A stretch of DNA of 32,947 nt, from contig VSNR01000020.1 in the NCBI GenBank assembly GCA_009774345.1, positions 1 to 32,947 of the forward strand. The letters are read 5' to 3'. Of the stretch, positions 14,841 to 22,079 are shown in pieces. Each line of letters opens with the position of its first letter. The stretch's first letter is position 1. Below the pieces are notes generated by a model that saw nothing but the letters and a program-made list of their open reading frames with translations, had not been told where the DNA came from and did not search any database. Source of the stretch: Lachnospiraceae bacterium (lineage in GTDB: Bacteria; Bacillota; Clostridia; Lachnospirales; Lachnospiraceae). A program made the position numbers and the translations under genes.

Positions 14841-15116
14841 ATGGGCTATATCAAGGCAGAGACGGTTCTGCCGGTAGAAATCATCGAACTCATACAGGAG
14901 TATGTTGACGGAAAAAATATCTACATACCACGCAAGGCAAAAGGCAGACAGCAATGGGGCGCTGGCACACAGGTGAAACAGGAGCTCCATATCCGCAACC
15001 AGCAGATCTACGAGGATTATCTTGCAGGAAGCAAGGTGGCAGAACTAGCCAGCAAATATTTTCTGTCTGAAAAAAGCATACAGCGTATTTTGAGAACATT
15101 CAGAAATTGTTCGTAA
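14841..15116 (+). CDS. CD3324-family small protein with HTH end
   Basis: This 91-residue protein begins MGYIKAETVLPVEIIELIQE and contains the family-typical segment YVDGKNIYIPRK, followed by a basic tryptophan-containing stretch and ELHIRNQQIYEDYLAG. The C-terminus (KVAELASKYFLSEKSIQRIL) looks like a short helix-turn-helix. It fits the small CD3324-like family of Clostridia, whose role is not established; a DNA-binding regulator is likely from the HTH. AGGAGG in front of the ATG fixes the start. It has its own promoter (14667), the leader element A and an intrinsic terminator (15134-15172), so it is a one-gene transcript. Confidence 0.75.
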   Translation: MGYIKAETVLPVEIIELIQEYVDGKNIYIPRKAKGRQQWGAGTQVKQELHIRNQQIYEDYLAGSKVAELASKYFLSEKSIQRILRTFRNCS

Positions 15117-15133
15117 AGAATTGTTTGTTAAAA

Positions 15134-15172
15134 GAGCCAGCACATTCGAAAAGTGCCGGCTCATCTTTTTTT
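15134..15172 (+). terminator. Intrinsic terminator after CD3324-like gene
   Basis: GAGCCAGCAC (15134-15143) pairs with GTGCCGGCTC (15153-15162) with one mismatch, followed by a run of eight or nine T. Confidence 0.88.
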
Positions 15173-15248
15173 ATAAAAATGTATGCGGTAGCTTGTACAA
15201 TTGCGTTATGCTATACTTATGCCATTCAGAAAGAAAGGAGACTGCCTT

Positions 15249-16178
15249 ATGAATTACAGTCAGAAAATATCCGAGCGTCTGTGGAACCAGCCGGACAAAG
15301 GCGAGCTTGAAAGCCGCCGCGAGGAGACTTTTATCGACGATATTATACAAAAAAGCCATATTGAGAAAGAACTGCTCTCCCATTTGGAGGGGATTCAAAC
15401 CGTGTTTGACGGCGGTGCAGGCTGCGGAAGGTTTTCGATTCTGCTTGCAAAGCATGGCTGCAAAGTAACACACTTTGACATTTCACAGCCCATGATTGAC
15501 AAGGCAAGGGAGCTGGCACAAAAAGAGGGTGTCTCTGACCAGATTACCTTTGTGAAAGGAGCGCTGGAAGATTTGCACGATTTCAGGGACAACAGCTTTG
15601 ACATGGTCATCTCCTTCGACGCGCCCATCTCCTACACCTATCCAGATCAGGAGCTTGTCATCGGTGAGCTGGTGCGCATCTGCCGCAAGCGCATCCTGCT
15701 CAGCGTGTCCAGCCGTCTTGGATATCTTCCCTATCTGGCAAATCCGATACAGAAGAATCAATTTATACTGGATAAAGCAAGCAGCGACCCCTATGTCCAA
15801 TGGTGTCTTCAAAACAGGCAAAATGCTGTCGATGCCTTTTCCTTTGACAAGGAAACTGTCATGAAGCTTTGGAATGACGGACTAATGGGCGGCCGTGCGG
15901 AGATTGACGAATACGAGAAAGGCGGCACGCCGTGGTGCATCACCTACACCTTTATGCCGGACGAGCTGGCGGCAGTCTTAACACGGTTTTGCGTAAAAAA
16001 TATCAAGCTGGCAGGCCCCGGCGCATATGCGCGGACTCTCCCCAATGAACTGCTTGTGAAAATTATGAACGATCCTGCGCAGCGCGCTGACTTTCTAGCA
16101 TTTAGTTATGTGTACGATTCCAATCCCTATGTGTGCGGCATAGGCAAAGACAACCTGCTGGCATACGGGGAAATATAA
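15249..16178 (+). CDS. SAM-dependent class I methyltransferase
   Basis: This 309-residue protein has the class I methyltransferase glycine motif VFDGGAGCGRFSILLA (from residue 52). The acidic end of strand 2 lies in VTHFDIS (74-80), followed by a MIDKARELA helix, and motif IV is at SFDMVISFDAPISY. The C-terminal 130 residues (GGTPWCITYTFMPDELAAVL) form an additional substrate-side region. The acceptor cannot be deduced; small-molecule or ubiquinone/UbiE-like methylases look most similar by motif. GAAAGGAG upstream supports the ATG at 15249 rather than the open frame before it. Four bases after the stop the ribosome site of leader element B begins, so this gene and the following small ORF share a transcript. 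Confidence 0.85.
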   Translation: MNYSQKISERLWNQPDKGELESRREETFIDDIIQKSHIEKELLSHLEGIQTVFDGGAGCGRFSILLAKHGCKVTHFDISQPMIDKARELAQKEGVSDQITFVKGALEDLHDFRDNSFDMVISFDAPISYTYPDQELVIGELVRICRKRILLSVSSRLGYLPYLANPIQKNQFILDKASSDPYVQWCLQNRQNAVDAFSFDKETVMKLWNDGLMGGRAEIDEYEKGGTPWCITYTFMPDELAAVLTRFCVKNIKLAGPGAYARTLPNELLVKIMNDPAQRADFLAFSYVYDSNPYVCGIGKDNLLAYGEI

Positions 16179-16182
16179 AAAC

Positions 16183-16271
16183 AAAGGAGGATTGAATCAT
16201 ATGACAACTCCCATCTGCTTTGCATAGCGCGGCTATTGCAAATAAAACAGAAAAAATGTAATAGCTCGCGC
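16183..16271 (+). promoter_or_regulatory. Leader element B: 8-codon ORF plus switching hairpins
   Basis: AAAGGAGG (16183-16190) precedes an ORF of eight codons, MTTPICFA, at 16201-16227 ending in TAG. The G of TAG opens the stem GCGCGGCTATT (16227-16237) with AATAGCTCGCGC (16260-16271), around a 22-nt loop. The alternative hairpin pairs TTTGCATAGC (16219-16228) with GCTATTGCAAA (16232-16242), one bulged T and a short loop, across the stop codon. Compared with element A, the outer stem bases differ but remain paired, and GGCTATTGCAA is kept. The downstream frame (16236-16574) overlaps the element in the -1 frame relative to the 8-codon ORF. Confidence 0.5.
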
Positions 16272-16574
16272 ATCGGCAATGCCCAGCAATACGGAAAAAC
16301 GCTGTCATTATTTCATAAGAATAAGGCAGAGATTGATTTCGGGCAGCTGGATTACACCTATGTCAAACTGCGTGAAACCATGAAAAACAGTGGCTTGGAC
16401 GAAGCTGCGGCACTGACTGTCCACAACCGTTACGGTCTGAAAATCCGACCCGAAAAACAGATTGCCGAAGTGCTAGGTCTGCCCCGGAGCCAAGTCCAAA
16501 AACAGATCGCGCAGAAAAAGATTCAAATGCAGGAGACAGACTTTGGAAAATGCCTAAAAATTTTTCTGCAATAA
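16236..16574 (+). CDS. Small HTH-like ORF, start unclear
   Basis: The frame encodes up to 112 residues with protein-like composition. The C-terminal part (AALTVHNRYGLKIRPEKQIA then EVLGLPRSQVQKQIAQKKI) resembles a helix-turn-helix such as sigma-factor region 4; the middle is amphipathic (LDYTYVKLRETMKNSGLDEA). No good start exists. The TTG at 16236 lies inside leader element B without a ribosome site, while the strong AAAGGAGG upstream serves an 8-codon ORF in the +1-shifted frame. The frame is open back to 16179. Expression by -1 frameshifting from the 8-codon ORF, by reinitiation, or none at all (a gene remnant) are all possible. I cannot name the family. Confidence 0.4.
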   Translation: MQIKQKKCNSSRIGNAQQYGKTLSLFHKNKAEIDFGQLDYTYVKLRETMKNSGLDEAAALTVHNRYGLKIRPEKQIAEVLGLPRSQVQKQIAQKKIQMQETDFGKCLKIFLQ

Positions 16575-16591
16575 TTATAATCGGCGCCTGA

Positions 16592-16620
16592 TTGTAATTT
16601 TAGTGTCAGCATTGTATAAT
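16592..16620 (+). promoter_or_regulatory. Promoter of the nucleosidase-spl operon
   Basis: TTGTAA (16592-16597), a 17-bp spacer and TATAAT (16615-16620) form a good promoter about 40 bp before the nucleosidase-like gene. No sporulation sigma-G-type boxes stand out by eye. Confidence 0.6.
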
Positions 16621-16659
16621 ATACGAGAACATCCAAAACCCATCAGAAAGGAAACACGC

Positions 16660-17505
16660 ATGGTCTATATCTTCACCGCACTGTACTGTGAGGCACAAAT
16701 CTTTATCAGGCACTTTCATCTGGCAAAGAATCTGGAAAACAGATGGTTTCAGGAATTTCAGAATGAGTCTGCCAGCATGCGGCTCACAATCACCGGGGTC
16801 GGTGAACTCGCCGCTGCCGCCGCTGTCAGCAGCATTTGTTCCATGTACAGACCGACACCATCCGACCTTCTATTGAATGTGGGCATCTGTGCGCACACTG
16901 CCAGAAAAGAAGGTATTTTCATCTGTAATCAGATTCTCGAGCTGGCGACAGGCAAGACCTTTTATCCAGACATGCTCTACCACCACCCTTTCTGTGAAAG
17001 CGCCATTGTGACAGGGATGATGCCATGGCAAGCCGGAAAGACCCCCGGCACATTTGGTGAAACGCTGTATGACATGGAAGCTGCTGCGGTGTATCAGGCG
17101 GGAATCCGTTTCTTTGCCCCGCACCAGATGATCTTTCTAAAAATCGTCTCCGACCATGGCAATGCCGCAGACGTTTCCAAGGAACAAGTAACGCTTCTGA
17201 TGCAGAACGCTCAGGAGCGCATCTTTGATTTGATCATGCAGACTGCTGCCATCACGCAAAAGCACAGCAGCCACAATGACGAACTGTGCGAGGAGGACCT
17301 GCAGCGATTCGAGACTTTCTGCGCGGACTTGCACTGCTCCAAGGCAATGCGGGATTCGATGAGGCAGTATATCCGCTATCTGGCACTGTCCGGTATGGAT
17401 TACATTGGTATGATACAGGAACTGTACGACAAAAAACTGCTTCCCTGCAAAGACAAAAAAGAAGGAAAACAACGTTTTGAAGAATTTAAAAGAAAATTAT
17501 TTTAA
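16660..17505 (+). CDS. MTA/SAH nucleosidase-like protein
   Basis: This 281-residue protein has the nucleoside phosphorylase/MTAN fold markers: VYIFTALYCEAQIF at the start, ITGVGELAAAAAVSS (44-59), LLNVGICAHT, the ribose-binding DMEAAAVYQA (138-147) and the catalytic-type KIVSDHGNA with Asp 165. A C-terminal helical extension (about residues 190-281) is longer than in typical 230-residue MTANs. AGAAAGGAAA upstream supports the ATG at 16660. The gene overlaps the radical SAM gene by 29 bp. A nucleosidase that removes 5'-deoxyadenosine or related SAM by-products would make sense beside a radical SAM enzyme; this pairing is inference from context. Base specificity is unknown. Confidence 0.75.
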   Translation: MVYIFTALYCEAQIFIRHFHLAKNLENRWFQEFQNESASMRLTITGVGELAAAAAVSSICSMYRPTPSDLLLNVGICAHTARKEGIFICNQILELATGKTFYPDMLYHHPFCESAIVTGMMPWQAGKTPGTFGETLYDMEAAAVYQAGIRFFAPHQMIFLKIVSDHGNAADVSKEQVTLLMQNAQERIFDLIMQTAAITQKHSSHNDELCEEDLQRFETFCADLHCSKAMRDSMRQYIRYLALSGMDYIGMIQELYDKKLLPCKDKKEGKQRFEEFKRKLF

Positions 17506-18496
17506 CCCCCTTTTTTCACATATCTATGTAGAAAAATCGGTTCGGGACCATGCGCGGACCCAGAAAATTCTGGCAAAGTTTCCATCCGCCAACATCATTG
17601 AGATCAATCATTATAAAGATGTCTTCTGCCGCAGCAGACAAAACCTGCGCCTCCAGCACTGTGCGCAGAAGCTGATTCTCGCTGCCAAGCAGGGGACACT
17701 GCTCTATGAGGGTGCCCCTGTCTGCCAGCGTTTTGACAACGAACATTTTTATTATGTGTCCTGTGCGATGAACTGTATCTTTGACTGCGCATACTGCTAT
17801 CTGAAAGGAATGTACCCGTCTGCAAATATTGTCGTGTTTGTGAATCTGGAAGATATTTTTGCAGAACTAGAGCGTGTGTTAAAAAATCATCCGCTCTATC
17901 TTTGCGTCTCCTATGATACTGATTTGCTGGCGCTGGAACCGCTCATCGGTTTTGTGCAGGAATGGTGCGCTTTTGCGGCAAAGCATCCACAGCTCACCAT
18001 TGAGATACGGACAAAATGCGCCAACAAAGCATTCGTGCAGCACGTCACGCCAATGCCCAATGTCATTTATGCTTATACCATTTCGCCGCAGGCTGTGATT
18101 GAAGCCTTTGAACATCATACTGCCTCTCTGGCAGACAGGCTCGCCTGTGCGGCAGCACTACTCCGCGCTGGCTGTCCTGTGCGGCTCTGTTTTGACCCGA
18201 TGATCTATGTGCCCGGCTGGAAACAGCACTATCATGAAATGGTAAATCAAGTATACCGCTCAGTAGAGGCTGAGCGCTTATTGGATGTCAGCATTGGAAC
18301 CTTTCGTATCTCACAGGATTATTTGAAAAATATGAGAAAGCAGGCGCCGGACGCCGCAGTGATTTGGTTTCCTTTTCAGAAGGAGGACGGCTACTGCCAT
18401 TATCCAGACTCTTTAATGGAAGAAATGGAATGTTTTCTGACAGAACGGCTCGCAGAACAAATAGACAGGGAGAAGATTTTTCGATGGAAAGTGTAA
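17477..18496 (+). CDS. splB: Spore photoproduct lyase-like radical SAM enzyme
   Basis: This 339-residue protein fits the spore photoproduct lyase family in length. Its radical SAM cluster motif CIFDCAYC places Cys at 100, 104 and 107, followed by YLKGMYPSANIVVFVNLED as in SplB. The enzyme would repair the thymine dimer of UV-irradiated spore DNA using a 5'-deoxyadenosyl radical. In B. subtilis SplB a cysteine (141) donates the hydrogen. Here the matching stretch reads YLCVSYDTDLLALEP, where by my alignment the site holds Tyr 146 and a Cys lies three residues earlier (143), so the donor is uncertain. The likely start is the TTG at 17477 with AAGGA upstream, inside the end of the nucleosidase gene. 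The next gene overlaps its 3' end, so all three are coupled. Confidence 0.82.
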   Translation: MKNLKENYFNPLFSHIYVEKSVRDHARTQKILAKFPSANIIEINHYKDVFCRSRQNLRLQHCAQKLILAAKQGTLLYEGAPVCQRFDNEHFYYVSCAMNCIFDCAYCYLKGMYPSANIVVFVNLEDIFAELERVLKNHPLYLCVSYDTDLLALEPLIGFVQEWCAFAAKHPQLTIEIRTKCANKAFVQHVTPMPNVIYAYTISPQAVIEAFEHHTASLADRLACAAALLRAGCPVRLCFDPMIYVPGWKQHYHEMVNQVYRSVEAERLLDVSIGTFRISQDYLKNMRKQAPDAAVIWFPFQKEDGYCHYPDSLMEEMECFLTERLAEQIDREKIFRWKV

Positions 18497-19260
18497 ATCA
18501 GGAAATGAAGAAAACAGCGGCGATTGTCACCGGTGCCTCCTCCGGTATCGGCTGCGCAGTCAGCCAGAAACTATGTGCACTTGGATATGAGGTATTTGGT
18601 TTTGGGCGGGATTTTACCAAATCCGCCCAGATTGAATCAGACGCCTTTCACCCGGTTGTCTGTGATTTGCTGGATACGGAACGGCTCTGTGCCCATGTTC
18701 GGCAAATCGCGGCAAAACATCCGGTTCAGATCTTAGTAAACAATGCAGGTGTTGGATATTACGGGCTTCATGAGGAATTAAGCCCGGAGAAAATCAAACG
18801 GCTGGTGCGGACCAATCTGGAAGCGCCCATGATTTTGACCCAGCAGCTTTTGCGGCATTTAAAGAAAAATGCAGGCTATATCATCCATATTTCCTCTGTG
18901 ACTGCGGCACAGTCCAATCCGCACGGCTGTGCCTACGGCGCGACAAAAGCAGGGCTTGCCAGCTTTTCGCGAAGCCTCTTTGACGAGGCGCGGAAATATG
19001 GCGTGAAATCCATCACCATTTCCCCGGATATGACACAGACAAATCTCTACCGCAACGCTGATTTCAAGGAGGGGGAGGAGCCGGCATCCTACCTGCTGCC
19101 AGAGGATGTCGCACAAGCAGTGGCATGGATTCTGGGCCAGCGGGACGGCGTCATTGTCACAGACATTACACTCAAACCGCAGCTTCACAGGATTCAGCGC
19201 AAAGATGCATCACAAAACCGCGCCGACAGTCTGCCCTGCCGCAGACACGCGCAAGAATGA
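18484..19260 (+). CDS. Short-chain dehydrogenase/reductase
   Basis: This 258-residue protein has the classical SDR signature: nucleotide loop TGASSGIG (16-23), NNAG (86-89), catalytic Ser in HISSVT (137-138), and YGATK with Tyr 151 and Lys 155. The Arg/Asp pattern after strand 2 (GFGRDF) suggests NADP preference, though this is weak. The ATG at 18484 lies inside the end of the spl gene, with GGGAGAAG upstream. It is the last gene of the operon and ends ten bases before the convergent regulator gene with no obvious terminator. The substrate is unknown, and its link to spore photoproduct repair is only positional. Confidence 0.88.
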   Translation: MESVNQEMKKTAAIVTGASSGIGCAVSQKLCALGYEVFGFGRDFTKSAQIESDAFHPVVCDLLDTERLCAHVRQIAAKHPVQILVNNAGVGYYGLHEELSPEKIKRLVRTNLEAPMILTQQLLRHLKKNAGYIIHISSVTAAQSNPHGCAYGATKAGLASFSRSLFDEARKYGVKSITISPDMTQTNLYRNADFKEGEEPASYLLPEDVAQAVAWILGQRDGVIVTDITLKPQLHRIQRKDASQNRADSLPCRRHAQE

Positions 19261-19270
19261 TCTGTACAAA

Positions 19271-19966
19271 TTACGGATTCACTGCCCATGTATAGCCGAT
19301 GTCGTACACATTTTTGATATAATCGGGATTTTCCGCGTCAATTTCCAGCTGATCGCGAAGCCGTTTGACTGCCACCGTCAGCGCATCTTCCTCCACACGC
19401 TCCCCGATTCCCTGCCAAATCCAGTCAGTCAGCGTCTTGCGCTTCACCGTCGCGCCTTTATTTTCGCAGAGAATCTTCAACAGCCGCTGTTCTGTTTTGC
19501 CCAGCTCCATCAGCTGCCCGCCGCGCCGAAATTCATTTTTACCAAAGTCGAAGTCAAAATGGTCTATTTTAAAATGCTCTTCCGGCATTGTTTTCCCGCG
19601 AAGCCAGACAGCCACCCGCGCGCGCAGCGCCGTCAGGCTAAAGGGCTTTATGATATAATCATTTGCGCCTGCCTCTAGCCCTGTCTCAATATCCACCTCC
19701 ATATTACTGACTGCGATGAGAAGAACCGGCACCTGACTGTATTTTCGGAGTTCCCGCACAAAGCCAATCCCGTTCTCACCGGGCAGACTGATATCCAGCA
19801 GAACCAGTGAGATGTCACTGCGCTCCATCTGCTTTCTTGCTTCTGCAATGGTCCTGCACTGGACAAATGTATAGGTGTCATTTTCCAGCGCCAGCACAAT
19901 TCCTTCGTTTAATTTTTGATCGTTTTCGATGACTAAAATGTTTCTTTGCTGATTCTGTGTTTCCAT
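19271..19966 (-). CDS. OmpR/KdpE-type response regulator, orphan
   Basis: This 231-residue regulator has a receiver domain (ILVIENDQKLN with the acid pocket near 14-15, phospho-acceptor Asp 58 in LVLLDISLPGENG, Lys in YIIKPFS) and a C-terminal winged helix (VKRKTLTDWIWQ, VAVKRLRDQL, YDIGYTWAV) of the OmpR/PhoB class. In the first motif the second acidic residue is Asn-Asp rather than Asp-Asp, a mild deviation. GGAACACCA precedes the ATG at 19966. No histidine kinase lies nearby: uvrC is upstream and the SDR gene converges from the other side. The kinase must be elsewhere, or the regulator works unpaired. Confidence 0.87.
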   Translation of the reverse strand: METQNQQRNILVIENDQKLNEGIVLALENDTYTFVQCRTIAEARKQMERSDISLVLLDISLPGENGIGFVRELRKYSQVPVLLIAVSNMEVDIETGLEAGANDYIIKPFSLTALRARVAVWLRGKTMPEEHFKIDHFDFDFGKNEFRRGGQLMELGKTEQRLLKILCENKGATVKRKTLTDWIWQGIGERVEEDALTVAVKRLRDQLEIDAENPDYIKNVYDIGYTWAVNP

Positions 19967-20083
19967 TGGTGTTCCTCCACATAACAATGATTTAACCTAT
20001 AATATCATTATTCCACAAAATGCAAAAAAGAAACCTGTAAAAATCACTTGCTTCAAAATATATGGCTGGTCAATTCCGCCAAG

Positions 20084-22006
20084 TTATGTCTCTTTTTTAT
20101 TAAAAAAACGATATATTTCCTCCGCCACATTTGCCGTAATGCCCGGTACTTCTGAAATCTTGGCGGTATCTGCGGCGCGCAGCTCCTCGATGGACTTAAA
20201 ATATTTCATTAATGCCTTCCTGCGGCTGGGCCCTACGCCCGGTATCTCATCGAGGACGGAGTGCACCTGTGCCTTGCTGCGAAGCGAACGGTGATAAGTA
20301 ATCGCAAAGCGGTGTGCCTCGTCCTGTATGCGCGTAATTAATTTAAATCCTTCGCTGTGGGTGTCAATCGGCAGCTCCACATTATTGAAATATAACCCTC
20401 TCGTGCGGTGATTGTCATCCTTTACCATCCCGCAGACAGGAATATTGATGCCCAGCTCGCCAAGCACCTGCAACGCGATATTGACCTGACCGCGCCCGCC
20501 GTCCATCAAGAGTAAATCTGGAAATTTCGTGAAGCTGCCAAAATCCTCTCCAACGCTGTTCTCGTCGAGCATCATCTCCTCGCGCTCATCCAGACCATGT
20601 TGAAACCGCCTTGTCAAAACCTCGTACATGCAGGCATAATCGTCAGGCCCCGCCACCGTTTTCATGCGGAATTTCCGATAATCACTGCGCTTGGGCTTCC
20701 CCTTCTCATACACCACCATCGAGCCTACATTGGCAAAACCACTGGTATTTGAGATGTCAAACGCCTCCATGCGTGTCAGCGGACGGATGCCAAGAATTTC
20801 CTCAATCTCCCTCACAGCACCAATCGTCCTGCCCTCCTCACGCTTGATGCGCTCTCTGTCCTGACTCAGCACGAGCTGGGCATTTCTCGCCGCCAAGTCC
20901 ACCAGCCGTTCCTTTGCTCCCTTCTGCGGCACCCGCAGATGAACCCGCGCGCCCTTTCTGCTGGTCAGCCACCGCTCCACCAGCTCCATGTCCTCAATCG
21001 TCTCCTGCAACATAATCTCCCGTGGAATAAACGGCGTCCCTGCATAGAACTGCTTCACAAAACTCGTCAGAATATTGTCTGGCGTTGGCTCCTCCACCTG
21101 TGTCATATAAAAGTGTTCCCTGCCAATCAATTTGCCGTTTCGCAGGAAAAACACCTGTACGACAGTCTCATTTCCGTCAATTGCAAGTGCAATAATATCC
21201 TTATCCTCCCCTACATTGTCCGACATTTTCTGTGTCTCGCTGACTTTTTTCACACTGTCAATCAGATCCCGGTATCGAATAGCCTCCTCAAAATCCATCC
21301 TTTCTGACGCTTGCTGCATCTTTTCTTTTAATTCCCTGAGGATGGGCTGCTGCTTTCCATTTAGAAACTCCACCGCCTTGTCAATCCGCTCCGCATAGGC
21401 TTCCTTAGAAATTCCGCCCTGACAGGGCGCACAGCACTGGCCGATGTGATAGTTCAGACAGGGGCGCTCCTTGCCGCAGTCCTTAGGCAGTTTTCTGTTG
21501 CATGTCCGCAGCTGATACAGCTTATTGATCAGATCAATGCTTTCCTTCACACCGCCATTTGTAAAAGGTCCAAAATACTTTGCTTTGTCTTTCTTCATCT
21601 GGCGTACTGTCATGACGCGCGGATACTCCTCTCCCAGTGTCACCTTAATATAAGGATATGTCTTATCATCTTTCAGCAGTGTGTTATATTTGGGCGAATA
21701 TTCCTTGATTAAATTATTTTCCAGCACCAAGGCTTCCAGCTCAGAGTCCGTCACAATATACTCAAACCGCGCAATTAAGGACACCATCTTGTCAATCTGC
21801 GGTCCGCGCCCGATATTTTCCTTGAAATAAGAACGCACCCGGCTATGTAGATTTTTCGCTTTTCCCACATAGAGAATGGTATCGTCAGCGTCGTGCATGA
21901 TATAGACACCGGGCTTTTTGGGAAGTTTGCCAAGCTCCTCCTTTACATCAAATTCCTTGTTTTCAGATTCGTTGTTATCATCTAAATCCTGCTCTATATC
22001 CAACAT
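20084..22006 (-). CDS. uvrC: Excinuclease ABC subunit C
   Basis: This 640-residue protein makes both incisions around a UvrAB-marked DNA lesion in nucleotide excision repair. Domains in order: an extra acidic N-terminus (1-25, EQDLDDNNESENKEFD); a GIY-YIG nuclease (GVYIMHDADDTILYVGKAKN from 33); a cysteine cluster (169, 177, 183, 191, 192, 195), likely the Fe-S site known in UvrC; a UVR UvrB-binding helix pair (221-255); the RNase H-like endonuclease half (AFDISNTSGFANVGSMVVYE, DLLLMDGGRGQVN); and C-terminal helix-hairpin-helix motifs (IPGVGPSRRKALMKYF, VPGITANVAEEIY). GAGGAG upstream supports the ATG. ftsH ends 73 bp upstream in the same direction, with a palindrome between the two. Confidence 0.97.
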   Translation of the reverse strand: MLDIEQDLDDNNESENKEFDVKEELGKLPKKPGVYIMHDADDTILYVGKAKNLHSRVRSYFKENIGRGPQIDKMVSLIARFEYIVTDSELEALVLENNLIKEYSPKYNTLLKDDKTYPYIKVTLGEEYPRVMTVRQMKKDKAKYFGPFTNGGVKESIDLINKLYQLRTCNRKLPKDCGKERPCLNYHIGQCCAPCQGGISKEAYAERIDKAVEFLNGKQQPILRELKEKMQQASERMDFEEAIRYRDLIDSVKKVSETQKMSDNVGEDKDIIALAIDGNETVVQVFFLRNGKLIGREHFYMTQVEEPTPDNILTSFVKQFYAGTPFIPREIMLQETIEDMELVERWLTSRKGARVHLRVPQKGAKERLVDLAARNAQLVLSQDRERIKREEGRTIGAVREIEEILGIRPLTRMEAFDISNTSGFANVGSMVVYEKGKPKRSDYRKFRMKTVAGPDDYACMYEVLTRRFQHGLDEREEMMLDENSVGEDFGSFTKFPDLLLMDGGRGQVNIALQVLGELGINIPVCGMVKDDNHRTRGLYFNNVELPIDTHSEGFKLITRIQDEAHRFAITYHRSLRSKAQVHSVLDEIPGVGPSRRKALMKYFKSIEELRAADTAKISEVPGITANVAEEIYRFFNKKET

Positions 22007-22040
22007 CTCTAAATACTCCTCGTATAATCAGTTTATAGCC

Positions 22041-22076
22041 AATCGAGTAGGGGAAAAGCCTCTCCCCTACTCGATT
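22041..22076. repeat. Dispersed palindrome, copy 2
   Basis: AATCGAGTAGGGGA (22041-22054) pairs perfectly with TCCCCTACTCGATT (22063-22076). It fills the ftsH-uvrC gap. A diverged copy lies at 2116-2147 in the ABC-F leader. No T run follows on the - strand, so it is not a standard terminator. Confidence 0.65.
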
Positions 22077-22079
22077 CAT

